From contig JAEOSV010000155.1 of assembly GCA_016840185.1 (NCBI GenBank), forward strand, positions 1-21,012: a DNA stretch of 21,012 nucleotides. Direction: 5' to 3'. The position numbers were made by a program, and so were the translations under genes. Origin of the DNA: Candidatus Hermodarchaeota archaeon. Lineage in GTDB: Archaea; Asgardarchaeota; Hermodarchaeia; Hermodarchaeales; Hermodarchaeaceae. Shown piece by piece: positions 13,787-21,012 of this stretch (positions are counted from its first letter, which is position 1; every line of letters begins with the position of its first letter). A model generated the notes under the pieces. The model searched no databases, was not told where the DNA came from, and saw only the letters and a list, made by a program, of their open reading frames with translations.

Positions 13787-14104
13787 GTGTCGAAACAAGA
13801 GCCAAAACGAAGAAACCGACGACGAGAAATATACCTCGTGGCAGGTATTGCCATCGGAATCACGGTCATGATTCTACCCGCCCTAGTCCACACTATGATG
13901 GGTCCTGCTTCTCCGTTTATCCGTGGCATGACAGATCCAGAAATTTTTTCAGCCCAAACAATTGCTTCTCCTATTGACATCATATACGAATTTATTTGGC
14001 TAGCACTCCCTGCGATTTTTGTTATTCTTGTCTTGTACTGGGTAGCGGGACGTCGAACCCGATGGGAAGGCTATGATGACGCAGTAAAATGGTCACGTCG
14101 CTAA
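13787..14104 (+). CDS. Small two-TM membrane protein, unknown function
   Basis: A 105-residue protein not assigned to a family. A highly basic N-terminus (MSKQEPKRRNRRRE) precedes TM1 (IYLVAGIAIGITVMILPALV, about 15-34). A polar loop with MGPASPFIRGMTDPEIFS follows, then TM2 (IIYEFIWLALPAIFVILVLYWVAG, about 65-88) and a basic C-terminus, so both ends should be cytosolic. The start is GTG, supported by GGTGA 7 nt upstream. It lies 60 bp after the membrane-bound winged-helix gene on the same strand and likely shares its transcript; a partner or signal-transmitting role is possible but unproven. Confidence 0.68.
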   Translation: MSKQEPKRRNRRREIYLVAGIAIGITVMILPALVHTMMGPASPFIRGMTDPEIFSAQTIASPIDIIYEFIWLALPAIFVILVLYWVAGRRTRWEGYDDAVKWSRR

Positions 14105-14214
14105 GAGCCAAATAATTAAAGAGGATTATCTCGCTCAGAGCATAACTAGTGAATAAAATAGACTAACTTAGCACTACGAATCCTAAAATTTGCGAAACCA
14201 AGAGGATGGTAACA

Positions 14215-15999
14215 ATGCGTATGATGGCACCTGAACTTCGAAGACGATATCTCGAGTTTTTCAAAAAGAGAGATCATGCCGTCATTCCATCAGCTTCTCT
14301 AATTCCGCAACTGGATCCAACCGTTCTCTTCCAAAGCGCCGGTATGCAACAACTCGTACCTTACCTGCTAGGTCAACCACACCCTGAAGGTACAAAGTTG
14401 GTTAATGTTCAGAAATGCATCCGAACAGACGATATTGATGAGGTAGGCGATACGTTTCATCTCACTTTCTTCGAAATGCTAGGCAATTGGTCACTGGGTG
14501 ATTATTGGAAACAAGGAGCCATAGAAATGGCCATGGAATTCCTTCTGAATCCTGAAATTGGTCTGGGACTTGAAAAACAGGTCTTACATGTTTCAGTTTT
14601 TGAAGGAGATGCCCAAGTTCCAGCGGATGAAGAAGCCGCCCAAGCATGGGAACAACTGGGTATCCCACGTGATCATATTCATTATCTACCATACAAAGAA
14701 AACTGGTGGGCCTTGGGAGATACTGGACCTCAAGGACCAGATACCGAAATTTTCGTTGACACTGGATTAACGAGTTGTTCAAAGACATGTCGCCCCGGGT
14801 GCGGGTGTGGGAAATTTGTAGAAATCTGGAATCTTGTATTCATGTCATACAACCGTGCTGAAGACGGAACACTGACACCCCTTGAAAAGAAGAACATTGA
14901 CACCGGAATGGGATTGGAAAGAGCCCTCCAAGTTCTAAACCAGCTGCCAAGTGTGTTCGAGACGGATGTGTTCAAGCCAATCGTGGATAAAATCAGAGAG
15001 CTATCTCAGATTACTAAACCTTCTGAGAATCAACAACGGTCAATTCGAATTATTGCAGATCATGTTCGATCAGCCGCGATGGCCCTAGCTGATGATCAAC
15101 GCTTGGTGCCCTCTAACGTTGAGCGTGGGTATGTGATTCGACGGTTATTACGTGTTGCGATTCGCCAGGGACTACAACTGGGGATTGAGAAATTCTTCCT
15201 GTGTGAATTAGTACCACCTGTCCTCGCTAGCCTTAGCGAAGAATATGATGAATTAGCCCGAAACAAGAACCACGTTTTGGCCGAGATAGAGAAGGAAGAG
15301 AAACGATTTCGGACCACCCTTCGCCGTGGATTGCGTATTGCGGAAAAAACCCTCAAAGAGAAAGGCATGTTGACAGGAAAAGATGCATTTACTCTCTTTG
15401 CGACATATGGTTTTCCCATTGAGATGACCGTCCAGATTGCTGAAGAGAATGGTCAGGAAGTGGATCTGGAAGAATTCCGGAAGGAGTTCGAACGGCATCG
15501 TCAAATTTCAAGAGATGCCACACAACAGAAATTCACAAGTGGTTTAGTGGATCATTCGGAGGAAGTAATTCGTCTTCATACGGCAACGCATTTACTCCAT
15601 ACAGCCCTTCGGAAATTCGTAGGACCTTCTGTTTATCAGAAGGGAAGCAATATCACCAATGACCGTCTGCGTTTGGACGTTCAGTTGAATCGGAAACTCA
15701 CAGCGAAAGAGCTTGAACAGGTTGAAGGGTGGGTGAATGAAATTATTCAACGTGATTTACCTGTTAGCTTCAAAGTGATGTCTCCCAAGGAGGCTCAGCA
15801 GCAAGGAGCCCTGGGATTCTTTGGTGAGAAGTATGGTGAACAGGTGAAGGTCTATTCGGTTGGAGAGGTATCCAAAGAGATTTGTAGTGGCCCTCATGTG
15901 AGCCGAACTGGCGAACTTGGAAAATTCCAAATCTCAAAGCAGAAACGTATTGGTGCAGATACTCTTCGATTGCGGGCCATACTTGAACCTCAATCGTAG
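14215..15999 (+). CDS. alaS: Short alanyl-tRNA synthetase (bacterial/CPR-like, no C-Ala domain)
   Basis: Charges tRNA(Ala) with alanine. Numbered from an in-frame ATG at 14206: class II catalytic core with FQSAGMQQLVPYLLG (42-56), KCIRTDDIDEVGDTFHLTFF (70-89), EMLGNWSLGDYWK (90-102), GDTGPQGPDTEIF (171-183) and NIDTGMGLERAL (230-241). The tRNA-recognition helical region follows to about 440. The editing half has zinc ligands HTATH (458-462) and CSGPH (560-564). The protein stops at 597, whereas full AlaRS runs to about 870-900, so the C-Ala dimerisation/tRNA-elbow domain is absent without any visible frameshift. The cysteine cluster C191/C195/C199/C201 and the RTDDIDEVGD wording resemble short enzymes of candidate phyla bacteria more than archaeal AlaRS, suggesting transfer. 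The ATG at 14215 is preferred (GAGGAT about 7 nt upstream). Whether a full archaeal AlaRS exists elsewhere is unknown. Confidence 0.88.
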   Translation: MRMMAPELRRRYLEFFKKRDHAVIPSASLIPQLDPTVLFQSAGMQQLVPYLLGQPHPEGTKLVNVQKCIRTDDIDEVGDTFHLTFFEMLGNWSLGDYWKQGAIEMAMEFLLNPEIGLGLEKQVLHVSVFEGDAQVPADEEAAQAWEQLGIPRDHIHYLPYKENWWALGDTGPQGPDTEIFVDTGLTSCSKTCRPGCGCGKFVEIWNLVFMSYNRAEDGTLTPLEKKNIDTGMGLERALQVLNQLPSVFETDVFKPIVDKIRELSQITKPSENQQRSIRIIADHVRSAAMALADDQRLVPSNVERGYVIRRLLRVAIRQGLQLGIEKFFLCELVPPVLASLSEEYDELARNKNHVLAEIEKEEKRFRTTLRRGLRIAEKTLKEKGMLTGKDAFTLFATYGFPIEMTVQIAEENGQEVDLEEFRKEFERHRQISRDATQQKFTSGLVDHSEEVIRLHTATHLLHTALRKFVGPSVYQKGSNITNDRLRLDVQLNRKLTAKELEQVEGWVNEIIQRDLPVSFKVMSPKEAQQQGALGFFGEKYGEQVKVYSVGEVSKEICSGPHVSRTGELGKFQISKQKRIGADTLRLRAILEPQS

Positions 16000-16043
16000 T
16001 TATGTCGTGTATCTCAAGTATGTGTTTGAAAACGTTTAAGAAA

Positions 16044-16538
16044 CTAGATTTCTTTTCCGCCCTTCTTTAGTGGGAGGGGCATGATATACATCTGAGAGAC
16101 GTATTGCGTACCTCCGCAGGCACAAGTTCCTTCACTCTTGAATACGAAGTCGTCCTTTTCCCAGACACGTTCACTGGTACGGTTACATTCTTCACAGCGA
16201 AGCTGGACGACAACACCGATTTTTTTGTATTCATGGATGTATCGATTGAGTCGACCGTTAACGGTTCCTGCGACACCATACACCACCATGGATAATGCGA
16301 AGGTTATGAACATGACATAATAGAACCACTCAGGCAAAATGACAATTGGGGTGCCCCAGATGAAAGGGAAAAAGTTGCTATACACAAGAATACCCAATTG
16401 AATCATGAGAACAATGAGAATACTTGTAGAAAGGTATCCCATGAAACGACTAGTCCGTGCATAGGATTGAATTCGATCAACTAGCCGTCGAAGTTGGTCG
16501 ATGGTTGGTTTAGGCTCTTGCCAAGGGTCTATTGTCAT
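16044..16538 (-). CDS. Two-TM membrane protein with C-terminal zinc ribbon
   Basis: A 164-residue protein of unrecognised family. After a helical N-terminus (TIDQLRRLVDRIQSYARTS), two hydrophobic helices (YLSTSILIVLMIQLGILVYS and WFYYVMFITFALSMVVYGVAG) are separated by a short loop. The cytosolic tail ends in a four-cysteine zinc-ribbon-like module, RCEECNRTSERVW then GTCACGG. An upstream ATG at 16649 would add 37 residues, but that stretch overlaps the divergent Nudix gene and its promoter. The ATG at 16538 lies about 33 nt from the TATA-like element at 16567-16577, close to leaderless distance. Function unknown; the ribbon could bind protein or nucleic acid. Confidence 0.68.
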   Translation of the reverse strand: MTIDPWQEPKPTIDQLRRLVDRIQSYARTSRFMGYLSTSILIVLMIQLGILVYSNFFPFIWGTPIVILPEWFYYVMFITFALSMVVYGVAGTVNGRLNRYIHEYKKIGVVVQLRCEECNRTSERVWEKDDFVFKSEGTCACGGTQYVSQMYIMPLPLKKGGKEI

Positions 16539-16566
16539 AGTCGTCCGGTTGGCGTAGTAAACAAAG

Positions 16567-16577
16567 GCTTTTAAGGC
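16567..16577. promoter_or_regulatory. Bidirectional TATA-like element between the zinc-ribbon and Nudix genes
   Basis: GGCTTTTAAGGC is nearly self-complementary. It sits about 33 nt from the minus-strand ATG at 16538 and 40-64 nt from the plus-strand starts at 16617 or 16641. Confidence 0.4.
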
Positions 16578-16640
16578 TTCCGAAGCCGCACCACACCAAA
16601 TAGGAGTAAATGGGCTATGTCGAATACCGGATGGAATGCA

Positions 16641-17063
16641 ATGAGTCAAAAATCACCCGTTGTCGCAGTTGATGCTGTTATTCGGATGGTCAAACGAGGG
16701 GTTGTTTTTGTTCGCCGGCGATATCCACCTTTTCAAGACTGTTGGGCGTTGCCCGGCGGAAAAGTGGAGATTGGTGAAACAGTTGAGGAGGCAATCGTTC
16801 GTGAGGTAAAAGAAGAAACTGGACTCACCGTCGAACCGAAGGGAGTGATTGGAGTCTTTTCAGATCCGAGTCGGGATCCCCGAGGTCACATCGTGAGTAT
16901 TGCCTTTCATGCTCAGATTGTAAGTGGGACTTTGCTAGCCGGTAGCGATGCTTTGGATGTTAAAACATTTTTTGAGGTTCCGCGACCACTTGCCTTTGAT
17001 CATCAACAAATCCTTGATGCGTCAGGAGCCTTCCAACGTGGAGAGGACCGCAAAACTGGCTAA
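16641..17063 (+). CDS. Nudix hydrolase (ADP-ribose pyrophosphatase-like)
   Basis: A 140-residue Nudix protein with a perfect Nudix box at residues 40-62 (GKVEIGETVEEAIVREVKEE, then TGL), which binds Mg and hydrolyses nucleoside diphosphates linked to another moiety. FSDPSRDPRGHIVSIAFHA after the box closely resembles the archaeal ADP-ribose pyrophosphatase subgroup, so ADP-ribose to AMP plus ribose 5-phosphate is the likely reaction, although Nudix specificity is hard to predict. The ATG at 16641 is chosen because GGATGG lies 6 nt upstream and it gives the usual short N-terminus; the ATG at 16617, with GGAG 10 nt upstream, would add eight residues. It diverges from the zinc-ribbon membrane gene and precedes the proline-rich gene, which has its own TATA box. 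Confidence 0.88.
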   Translation: MSQKSPVVAVDAVIRMVKRGVVFVRRRYPPFQDCWALPGGKVEIGETVEEAIVREVKEETGLTVEPKGVIGVFSDPSRDPRGHIVSIAFHAQIVSGTLLAGSDALDVKTFFEVPRPLAFDHQQILDASGAFQRGEDRKTG

Positions 17064-17087
17064 GTTAGCAAATGGGACTCAACAAAG

Positions 17088-17095
17088 TTTATATG
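17088..17095 (+). promoter_or_regulatory. TATA box for the proline-rich protein gene
   Basis: TTTATATG preceded by AACAAAG (BRE-like). Predicted start near 17118 gives a leader of about 38 nt carrying GGGGTGA 7 nt before the ATG at 17156. Confidence 0.6.
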
Positions 17096-17155
17096 TAAGC
17101 CTATTACATCCTAGCTTGCAGTACCCCATGCTGCAGATGACGGGGTGAAGCAAGA

Positions 17156-17794
17156 ATGTCAGGCTCAGATAAGGAAGCCATTTTGATTCGTGTATCCGAA
17201 TTTCTATCCAAAGCTGTCAATGACTTAGCTGATGCGCTGAATACAGTTGCTAAACAAGTCACCGAGTTTCAATCCAGCCTTAACAAAATTCGCAGTGATC
17301 TGAAACAAGCAGAGGTAACACCCATGACTTCTGCCAGTACACCATTAATGGCAACAGAAGCTAGTTCAAGCGGTCCTACAACCGATGCACTATTTGATTT
17401 TCTTGAAGGTGATTCATCTGCTATTGCCACTGCTGATACAGGTGACGCTGCAGAGTCCATTCTGCTTGGAGAAGTCACAGCAGCGGTCGCAACTACACCA
17501 CCTACTGAAGGTCCACCCGCTGCACCACCATCAGCTGGACCTCCAAGTGCCCCACCCTCTTCACCACCAAGTGCTCCACCCACTGCACCACCCAAAACGA
17601 CGCCCGCAGGCCCACCGAGTGCCCCACCGGCAGCCGCACCAGCAGCTGGCCCGCCAAGTGCGCCACCTGCAGGTACTACGAGTCCACCTCCCGCTGCCGC
17701 TCCTGCTGCAGCTGCTGCTACACCAGGAATAGCGGGTTTGCGAAACGAAATGATGGCCGAGATCAAACGTATCAAAGAAATTTTCGAAACCTAA
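17156..17794 (+). CDS. Proline/alanine-rich protein with helical ends
   Basis: A 212-residue protein of no recognised family. Residues 5-52 form an amphipathic helix or coiled coil (FLSKAVNDLADALNTVAKQV onward). An acidic/polar linker follows to about 112. Residues 115-190 are a low-complexity proline/alanine tract containing AGPPSAPP three times (127, 151, 164) and SSPPSAPP once (135), besides PPP. The protein closes with a second charged helix, LRNEMMAEIKRIKEIFET (195-212). There is no signal peptide or TM segment, so it is cytosolic. The layout of two short interaction helices joined by a flexible polyproline arm suggests a scaffold or tether; polyproline is also a classical ligand of profilin, SH3 and WW folds. 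Codon use changes toward GC-rich in the proline tract because of CCN/GCN codons, not necessarily transfer. Strong Shine-Dalgarno sequence and TATA box support expression. Confidence 0.75.
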   Translation: MSGSDKEAILIRVSEFLSKAVNDLADALNTVAKQVTEFQSSLNKIRSDLKQAEVTPMTSASTPLMATEASSSGPTTDALFDFLEGDSSAIATADTGDAAESILLGEVTAAVATTPPTEGPPAAPPSAGPPSAPPSSPPSAPPTAPPKTTPAGPPSAPPAAAPAAGPPSAPPAGTTSPPPAAAPAAAAATPGIAGLRNEMMAEIKRIKEIFET

Positions 17795-17817
17795 TCTCGC
17801 CAAATTCCTTTCAGGTT

Positions 17818-17841
17818 CTATCACCGAATTGATTGTGATAG
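17818..17841 (+). terminator. Hairpin after the proline-rich gene
   Basis: CTATCAC and GTGATAG form a perfect 7-bp stem with a 10-nt loop, 23 nt past the stop, followed by a T-rich TGTTGATTCTATTTCT stretch. Probable terminator or 3'-end structure. Confidence 0.45.
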
Positions 17842-17915
17842 TGTTGATTCTATTTCTCACTCGCAGATGTATCCATCACTACATGGTTGCGAGGTCGGGA
17901 AGAAAATGAGAGGGA

Positions 17916-17940
17916 AGGGTTACATGGAATATGAAACCCT
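17916..17940 (-). terminator. Hairpin at the stop of the 90-aa gene
   Basis: AGGGTT and AACCCT form a 6-bp stem that begins at the stop codon of the minus-strand gene, followed on that strand by a pyrimidine-rich CTTCCCTCTCATTTTCTTCC. Probable terminator; weak. Confidence 0.35.
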
Positions 17941-18211
17941 AAGTTGACAGGCGCCAAATAGTATTGCTAGCAAGGATGTAGAACATCTCATCCTTGTAGA
18001 TCACAAGCGCATGGTGGTATTTAGCCACCGCAAGAAAGGTCTTAATCTTCGTCTCCTCGCCATCACGGTACTTCATCTCAACCGTTCCACCGACTGAGCC
18101 TTTGTTGATACCGAGTTTGTCAATCGCCCGTTCATCCACAATGGGGATCTTGAGCGCCTTGGCTTCATTGTAAACGGCTTGGCGGAATGCACTGACTGCG
18201 GGTTTTGACAT
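17939..18211 (-). CDS. Small conserved-looking protein, unknown function
   Basis: A 90-residue soluble protein of no family I recognise. It has an N-terminal helix (AVSAFRQAVYNEAKALK), a short turn with IPIVDERAIDKLGI, then four predicted strands: GGTVEMKYRDGEETKIKTFLAVAKYHHALVIYKDEMFYILASN. No catalytic or metal motif is visible. It looks like a compact alpha/beta domain with a twisted antiparallel sheet. The ATG at 18211 has GGAG upstream, and a good TATA box (18267-18275) lies 60 nt away, so it appears to be its own transcription unit downstream of lysS. Codon use and promoter support a real gene. Confidence 0.68.
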   Translation of the reverse strand: MSKPAVSAFRQAVYNEAKALKIPIVDERAIDKLGINKGSVGGTVEMKYRDGEETKIKTFLAVAKYHHALVIYKDEMFYILASNTIWRLST

Positions 18212-18266
18212 GGTTTCTTCTCTCCGTTTTCCGAGTAAGGGATAGAATTGACTTTGGGGATTTGAG

Positions 18267-18275
18267 CATATATAG
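18267..18275 (-). promoter_or_regulatory. TATA box for the 90-aa protein gene
   Basis: CTATATATG on the minus strand; predicted initiation near 18245 leaves a leader of about 34 nt containing the GGAG ribosome site. Confidence 0.6.
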
Positions 18276-18318
18276 GTTGCGTCTTGTTTGTCGAAAGGAA
18301 GTTTGGTTTAATGAGCTC

Positions 18319-19980
18319 TCATTTCAGTGGAATGGCAAGATATTGGAGACGCGCATGTACGAGCGAAGGGTCTGCAAAGGCAAAATATGCTGAGATTCTA
18401 GGACCTTTATCTGTACCAAAAAAGGCTTGGTAAAGATACCGGAAAAAGGCGCGTTGCGTATCTTTCGGCATGGAACCAGTAAGATCTTTCATTGCATCCG
18501 TTATCGCTTGTTCAGTCCATTGCTTGGGATTGAGGACTTCAGCGAGCTGTTGATAGAAAGGTCGGAGTTCCTTTGGAATGGATTTGTTCAATCCTTTGGG
18601 CGGTTTGGGGAGCGTTGTGACGCGATAAGTTTGGGGAGCATAAGTTGTAACCCACGTTCTAGCCTGGTCTAATCGTGTGGTAATTTCCGTTCGTTGATTT
18701 TTAGTTAGCTTCCTGGGAGTGATGCCACTTTCAGCTAATTTGTCGAAAGCGGCGTTAGGAAGTTTTTCAGGAGGGATAATTTGGGTGAGGAGCACGGCAT
18801 GCAGGTAGGGGACTTGGGGAGGCATGGCGTCGGAGAGTGGTTCGAGGTTAGCTAGTTCGTAGCTGCGACGAATGTCATCGATTTCATGAGGAGGTGCTTT
18901 GGGTGTGTCAATTTCGTAATACACTCTTTCAGCTCGTTCATATTGACCAATGTAAGTTGGGATATACTCTAGCCCCAACGTGAGACGTTTCATAGATTTG
19001 TTTTTGAGGTAAATATAGCGGAGAGCTTCTCCTGGAGCTACAGACACCCATGTTTTTGGAGTGAATCCGTTGAAATCAGAGCTACCCATATCGCCCTTAT
19101 CCACTCCATTCTCGATGAGACCCACCCACTCGTTAGCATAGGGAACTGGAGGCTTGAATTTGAAGAATGTTTCCGCGATTTCTTTAGCACTATCACGTGA
19201 CCCCCCCGGAGTAGCATGATCCTTTCCAAAGGGTTCGAACCCGACATCAAGAACTTTCCAGAGCGCTGCCCATTCAACACGCCATGAGAGTTTACCATTT
19301 TCAATTGAAGTAGTTCCTTCGTGATTGCACCCTTCGCACCGGTAGTTGGCGGTATAGGCATCTAAATCGACATCGATGACTGTGGTTGTGCTAATTCGTT
19401 GACATTCTTCACATACAACACTAATCGGGAACCAGCCCTCAGGATAGGGATTTCGAACCCGATATTTGTTAACCATTTCACGAGCCTGTTCACGATGCTG
19501 AATTGTAAACCGAACTAGCTCATGCATTTTAGGCCACGTGTATATCTCATTTGTACTGACAAGGGTGGCATCTCGACTGAAATGATCCAAGTATTCACCA
19601 AAATCGAGCCAGTATCGGTCCACCCAACTAACCAGCTCACTCTGAGGATCCGGAACATCAACTAATCGACGCCCAACATACTCTTTGGCCTCATCTGGAT
19701 TTGGAAACTGGGCGAGTTGACCTTCCTTTCCCTTCCATTCATCACTCGTATAGCGGACGATGTAATGCTCCGAAACGTACCCTTTCTCCCGGAGCTGGTG
19801 CATGACTGTGTTCGTTAACGTAATTTCACCACGGAGCCGTCCCACATGCTGTAAACCAGATACCGACAGACCACAACTACAATCAATCTTTGTCGCATCT
19901 TCTCCCCAGTACCGAATGATCTCCTTGACGAGCGCGTCAATCCAATGCTGGTAGAGGGTTTTTTCTGGCACTATGGTCAC
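18319..19980 (-). CDS. lysS: Lysyl-tRNA synthetase, class I
   Basis: Charges tRNA(Lys) with lysine. The 553-residue sequence has the class I LysRS hallmarks: the HIGH-like segment SGLQHVGRLRGE (41-52), the zinc fingers CEEC (190-193) and CEGC (215-218), KLSWRVEWAALWKVLDVGFE (230-249) with FEPFGKDHATPGGS after it, and APGEALRYIYLKN (315-327). The KMSKS position reads DKGDMGSSDFNG (294-305), lacking the first lysine; an MxSS form is usual in archaeal class I enzymes. The C-terminal helical anticodon domain extends to the end. The length is normal. The GTG at 19980 is taken as the start; a second in-frame GTG at 19971 has GGTGA 5 nt upstream and is equally plausible. It follows hflX on the same strand after 49 bp, with a weak TATA-like GATAAAG near 20010. 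Confidence 0.95.
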   Translation of the reverse strand: MTIVPEKTLYQHWIDALVKEIIRYWGEDATKIDCSCGLSVSGLQHVGRLRGEITLTNTVMHQLREKGYVSEHYIVRYTSDEWKGKEGQLAQFPNPDEAKEYVGRRLVDVPDPQSELVSWVDRYWLDFGEYLDHFSRDATLVSTNEIYTWPKMHELVRFTIQHREQAREMVNKYRVRNPYPEGWFPISVVCEECQRISTTTVIDVDLDAYTANYRCEGCNHEGTTSIENGKLSWRVEWAALWKVLDVGFEPFGKDHATPGGSRDSAKEIAETFFKFKPPVPYANEWVGLIENGVDKGDMGSSDFNGFTPKTWVSVAPGEALRYIYLKNKSMKRLTLGLEYIPTYIGQYERAERVYYEIDTPKAPPHEIDDIRRSYELANLEPLSDAMPPQVPYLHAVLLTQIIPPEKLPNAAFDKLAESGITPRKLTKNQRTEITTRLDQARTWVTTYAPQTYRVTTLPKPPKGLNKSIPKELRPFYQQLAEVLNPKQWTEQAITDAMKDLTGSMPKDTQRAFFRYLYQAFFGTDKGPRISAYFAFADPSLVHARLQYLAIPLK

Positions 19981-20029
19981 CTAAATTCCGACACATGTAT
20001 TGAACGAAGCTTTATCAACGATTCGATTT

Positions 20030-21012
20030 TCATGCATCAGGTCTAGATGACCCAACAGCACCAATCTCAGCGTATATTGCGCGTACGCGGTCTGTGAGTG
20101 CATCCAGATTCCACTCTGTTTCAGCTGAAACCAACACTACAGGAAGATTATACGCCGTATCAACCAAGGTGACAACCTCTTCTGATTGCCTTGGTTCAAC
20201 CAAGTCCACTTTGTTCAGCACCATTAAAACTCGTGACTCTTCTATTCCATTCTCCCGCAAAATCTCCAATGAACTCCGTATCTTCATCTTCAACAGCTGC
20301 AACGAATCCGAAACATCCACAACCAAGAGCACCACGTCAGCTCCCCGCATATCATCTAAATTCAATTGAAACGCCGAAATCAACTCAGGATCTAAATCCA
20401 AGGCAAACCCAATCGTATCCACAAAAAACATCTCCGTGTTCCCCGCCATTGCCCATTTCGACGCCAATGTAGTAAAGGGACGAGCACTCACCTCCTTCTC
20501 CGCGCCCGTTAACGCATTGAACAAACTGGTCTTACCCGCATTATAACACCCGACAACACACACCACCGGAACCCCCAGTTCCTGTCGTTTGCGCATCCGA
20601 CGATGATGCTCCTCGCGGTGTCGGGTTAACTCTTTGGTCACCTTGGCTATCCGTTTTCGTAGACCTCGTAACTGGGCATGATACGCATACTCACCCGGTC
20701 CCCGCCCACCACGCCGGGCTGGACGTTCCTTTAACAGCCGTTCACTCTCGATCACTTTAATGTAAGGATAACTCTTCTGCAACGCTGCTAACTCTAATTG
20801 CAATTGCGAAACACGATCACGTGCCTCCTGGCCAAACACCTGCAGCACAATTTCATATCGATCCAAGACAGGTACACCAAAGGTACGTTGCAAATTATGC
20901 TTCTGCATTGATGTCAACACATTATAAACCGCAACAACCTCAATCTCCTCAAGGGTCACCAACCCTGCAATCTCCTGTACTTTGCCACGGCCAAACAATG
21001 AACCCCCATGCA
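20030..21012 (-). CDS. hflX: GTPase HflX (5' end missing)
   Basis: Ribosome-associated GTPase that in bacteria splits stalled ribosomes; the archaeal homologues bind the large subunit. The frame is open to the right edge, and the residues before the first possible start (HGGS then LFGRGKVQEI) match the family's IGxGKVEEI element, so roughly 30-45 N-terminal residues lie outside the window. Visible parts, numbered from 20998: HflX domain with DRYEIVLQVFGQEA (47-60) and GRGPGE (98-103), helical linker to 140, then the G domain with G1 GCYNAGKTS (150-158), G3 DTIGF (194-198), LNKVD as G4 and SAE as G5. The short C-terminus is normal for archaeal members. The stop is 49 bp upstream of the lysS start, suggesting cotranscription. 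Confidence 0.93.
   Translation of the reverse strand, partial: HGGSLFGRGKVQEIAGLVTLEEIEVVAVYNVLTSMQKHNLQRTFGVPVLDRYEIVLQVFGQEARDRVSQLQLELAALQKSYPYIKVIESERLLKERPARRGGRGPGEYAYHAQLRGLRKRIAKVTKELTRHREEHHRRMRKRQELGVPVVCVVGCYNAGKTSLFNALTGAEKEVSARPFTTLASKWAMAGNTEMFFVDTIGFALDLDPELISAFQLNLDDMRGADVVLLVVDVSDSLQLLKMKIRSSLEILRENGIEESRVLMVLNKVDLVEPRQSEEVVTLVDTAYNLPVVLVSAETEWNLDALTDRVRAIYAEIGAVGSSRPDA

Noticed and set aside
16539..16649. 37-residue N-terminal extension of the zinc-ribbon membrane protein from the ATG at 16649
   Set aside because: It would overlap the divergent Nudix start and the shared TATA element; the shorter start is at a suitable distance from that element.
17269..17775. Minus-strand Gly/Ala-rich open frame of 168 codons and the plus-frame Leu/His-rich frame in the proline-rich gene
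   Set aside because: Both are by-products of the CCN/GCN-rich repeat. The proline-rich frame has the TATA box and Shine-Dalgarno sequence.
19271..19286. Loss of the KMSKS lysine in LysRS as a sign of a dead enzyme
   Set aside because: An MxSS variant at this position is usual for archaeal class I LysRS, and all other motifs and the full length are present.

Overview
The window is archaeal chromosomal DNA of moderate GC. The evidence is a class I lysyl-tRNA synthetase, an archaeal UPF0282 metallo-hydrolase, an F420-type luciferase-like oxidoreductase, a DUF92/VTE6-like membrane protein, an MTAP-type phosphorylase with a C-terminal CxC, several small winged-helix regulators, and TATA-box promoters about 25-30 nt upstream of starts, some apparently leaderless. 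The phylum cannot be fixed from the sequence. An Asgard-like lineage would fit the gene mix, but that is a guess.

Layout. 1-2072 (minus): a UPF0282 MBL-fold hydrolase (3' end outside the window) and a bactofilin-like beta-helix repeat protein, separated by a strong hairpin plus U-tract. 2136-3350: an LLM-family oxidoreductase between two copies of the same inverted-repeat operator, with more palindromes upstream of it and of a small secreted protein (3351-3824, plus). 3857-5756 (minus): a thioredoxin-reductase-like flavoprotein with a degenerate NADPH site, preceded by overlapping genes for a winged-helix regulator and a membrane protein. 5958-7947: a YbjN/CesT-like protein, a DUF116 cysteine-rich protein and an EamA transporter that diverges from the DUF116 gene. 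8165-9115: DUF92 protein. 9161-13092 (all minus): a phosphoribosyltransferase, an alpha/alpha-toroid (prenyltransferase-like) protein, MTA/purine nucleoside phosphorylase, a lipocalin-like barrel protein and an ICMT/PEMT-type membrane methyltransferase. 13271-15999 (plus): a membrane-anchored winged-helix regulator, a two-TM protein and a short (about 595 aa) bacterial/CPR-like alanyl-tRNA synthetase without the C-terminal C-Ala domain. 16044-17794: a zinc-ribbon membrane protein, a Nudix hydrolase (divergent pair sharing a TATA-like element) and a proline-rich protein. 17939-21012 (minus): a small unknown protein, class I LysRS and the GTPase HflX (5' end outside the window).

Most genes look like ordinary archaeal housekeeping genes in short or single-gene transcription units. 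Salvage is represented by the phosphoribosyltransferase, MTAP and Nudix; translation by AlaRS, LysRS and HflX; redox by the LLM protein and the TrxR-like flavoprotein. No rRNA, tRNA, CRISPR array, insertion sequence or phage gene was seen, and no gene-free stretch exceeds 300 bases. I did not find a clear multi-gene novel defence or mobile system. The best leads are the paired operators around the LLM gene, the truncated CPR-like AlaRS, the TrxR-like enzyme with altered NADPH site, the 17-residue beta-helix protein and the proline-rich protein.
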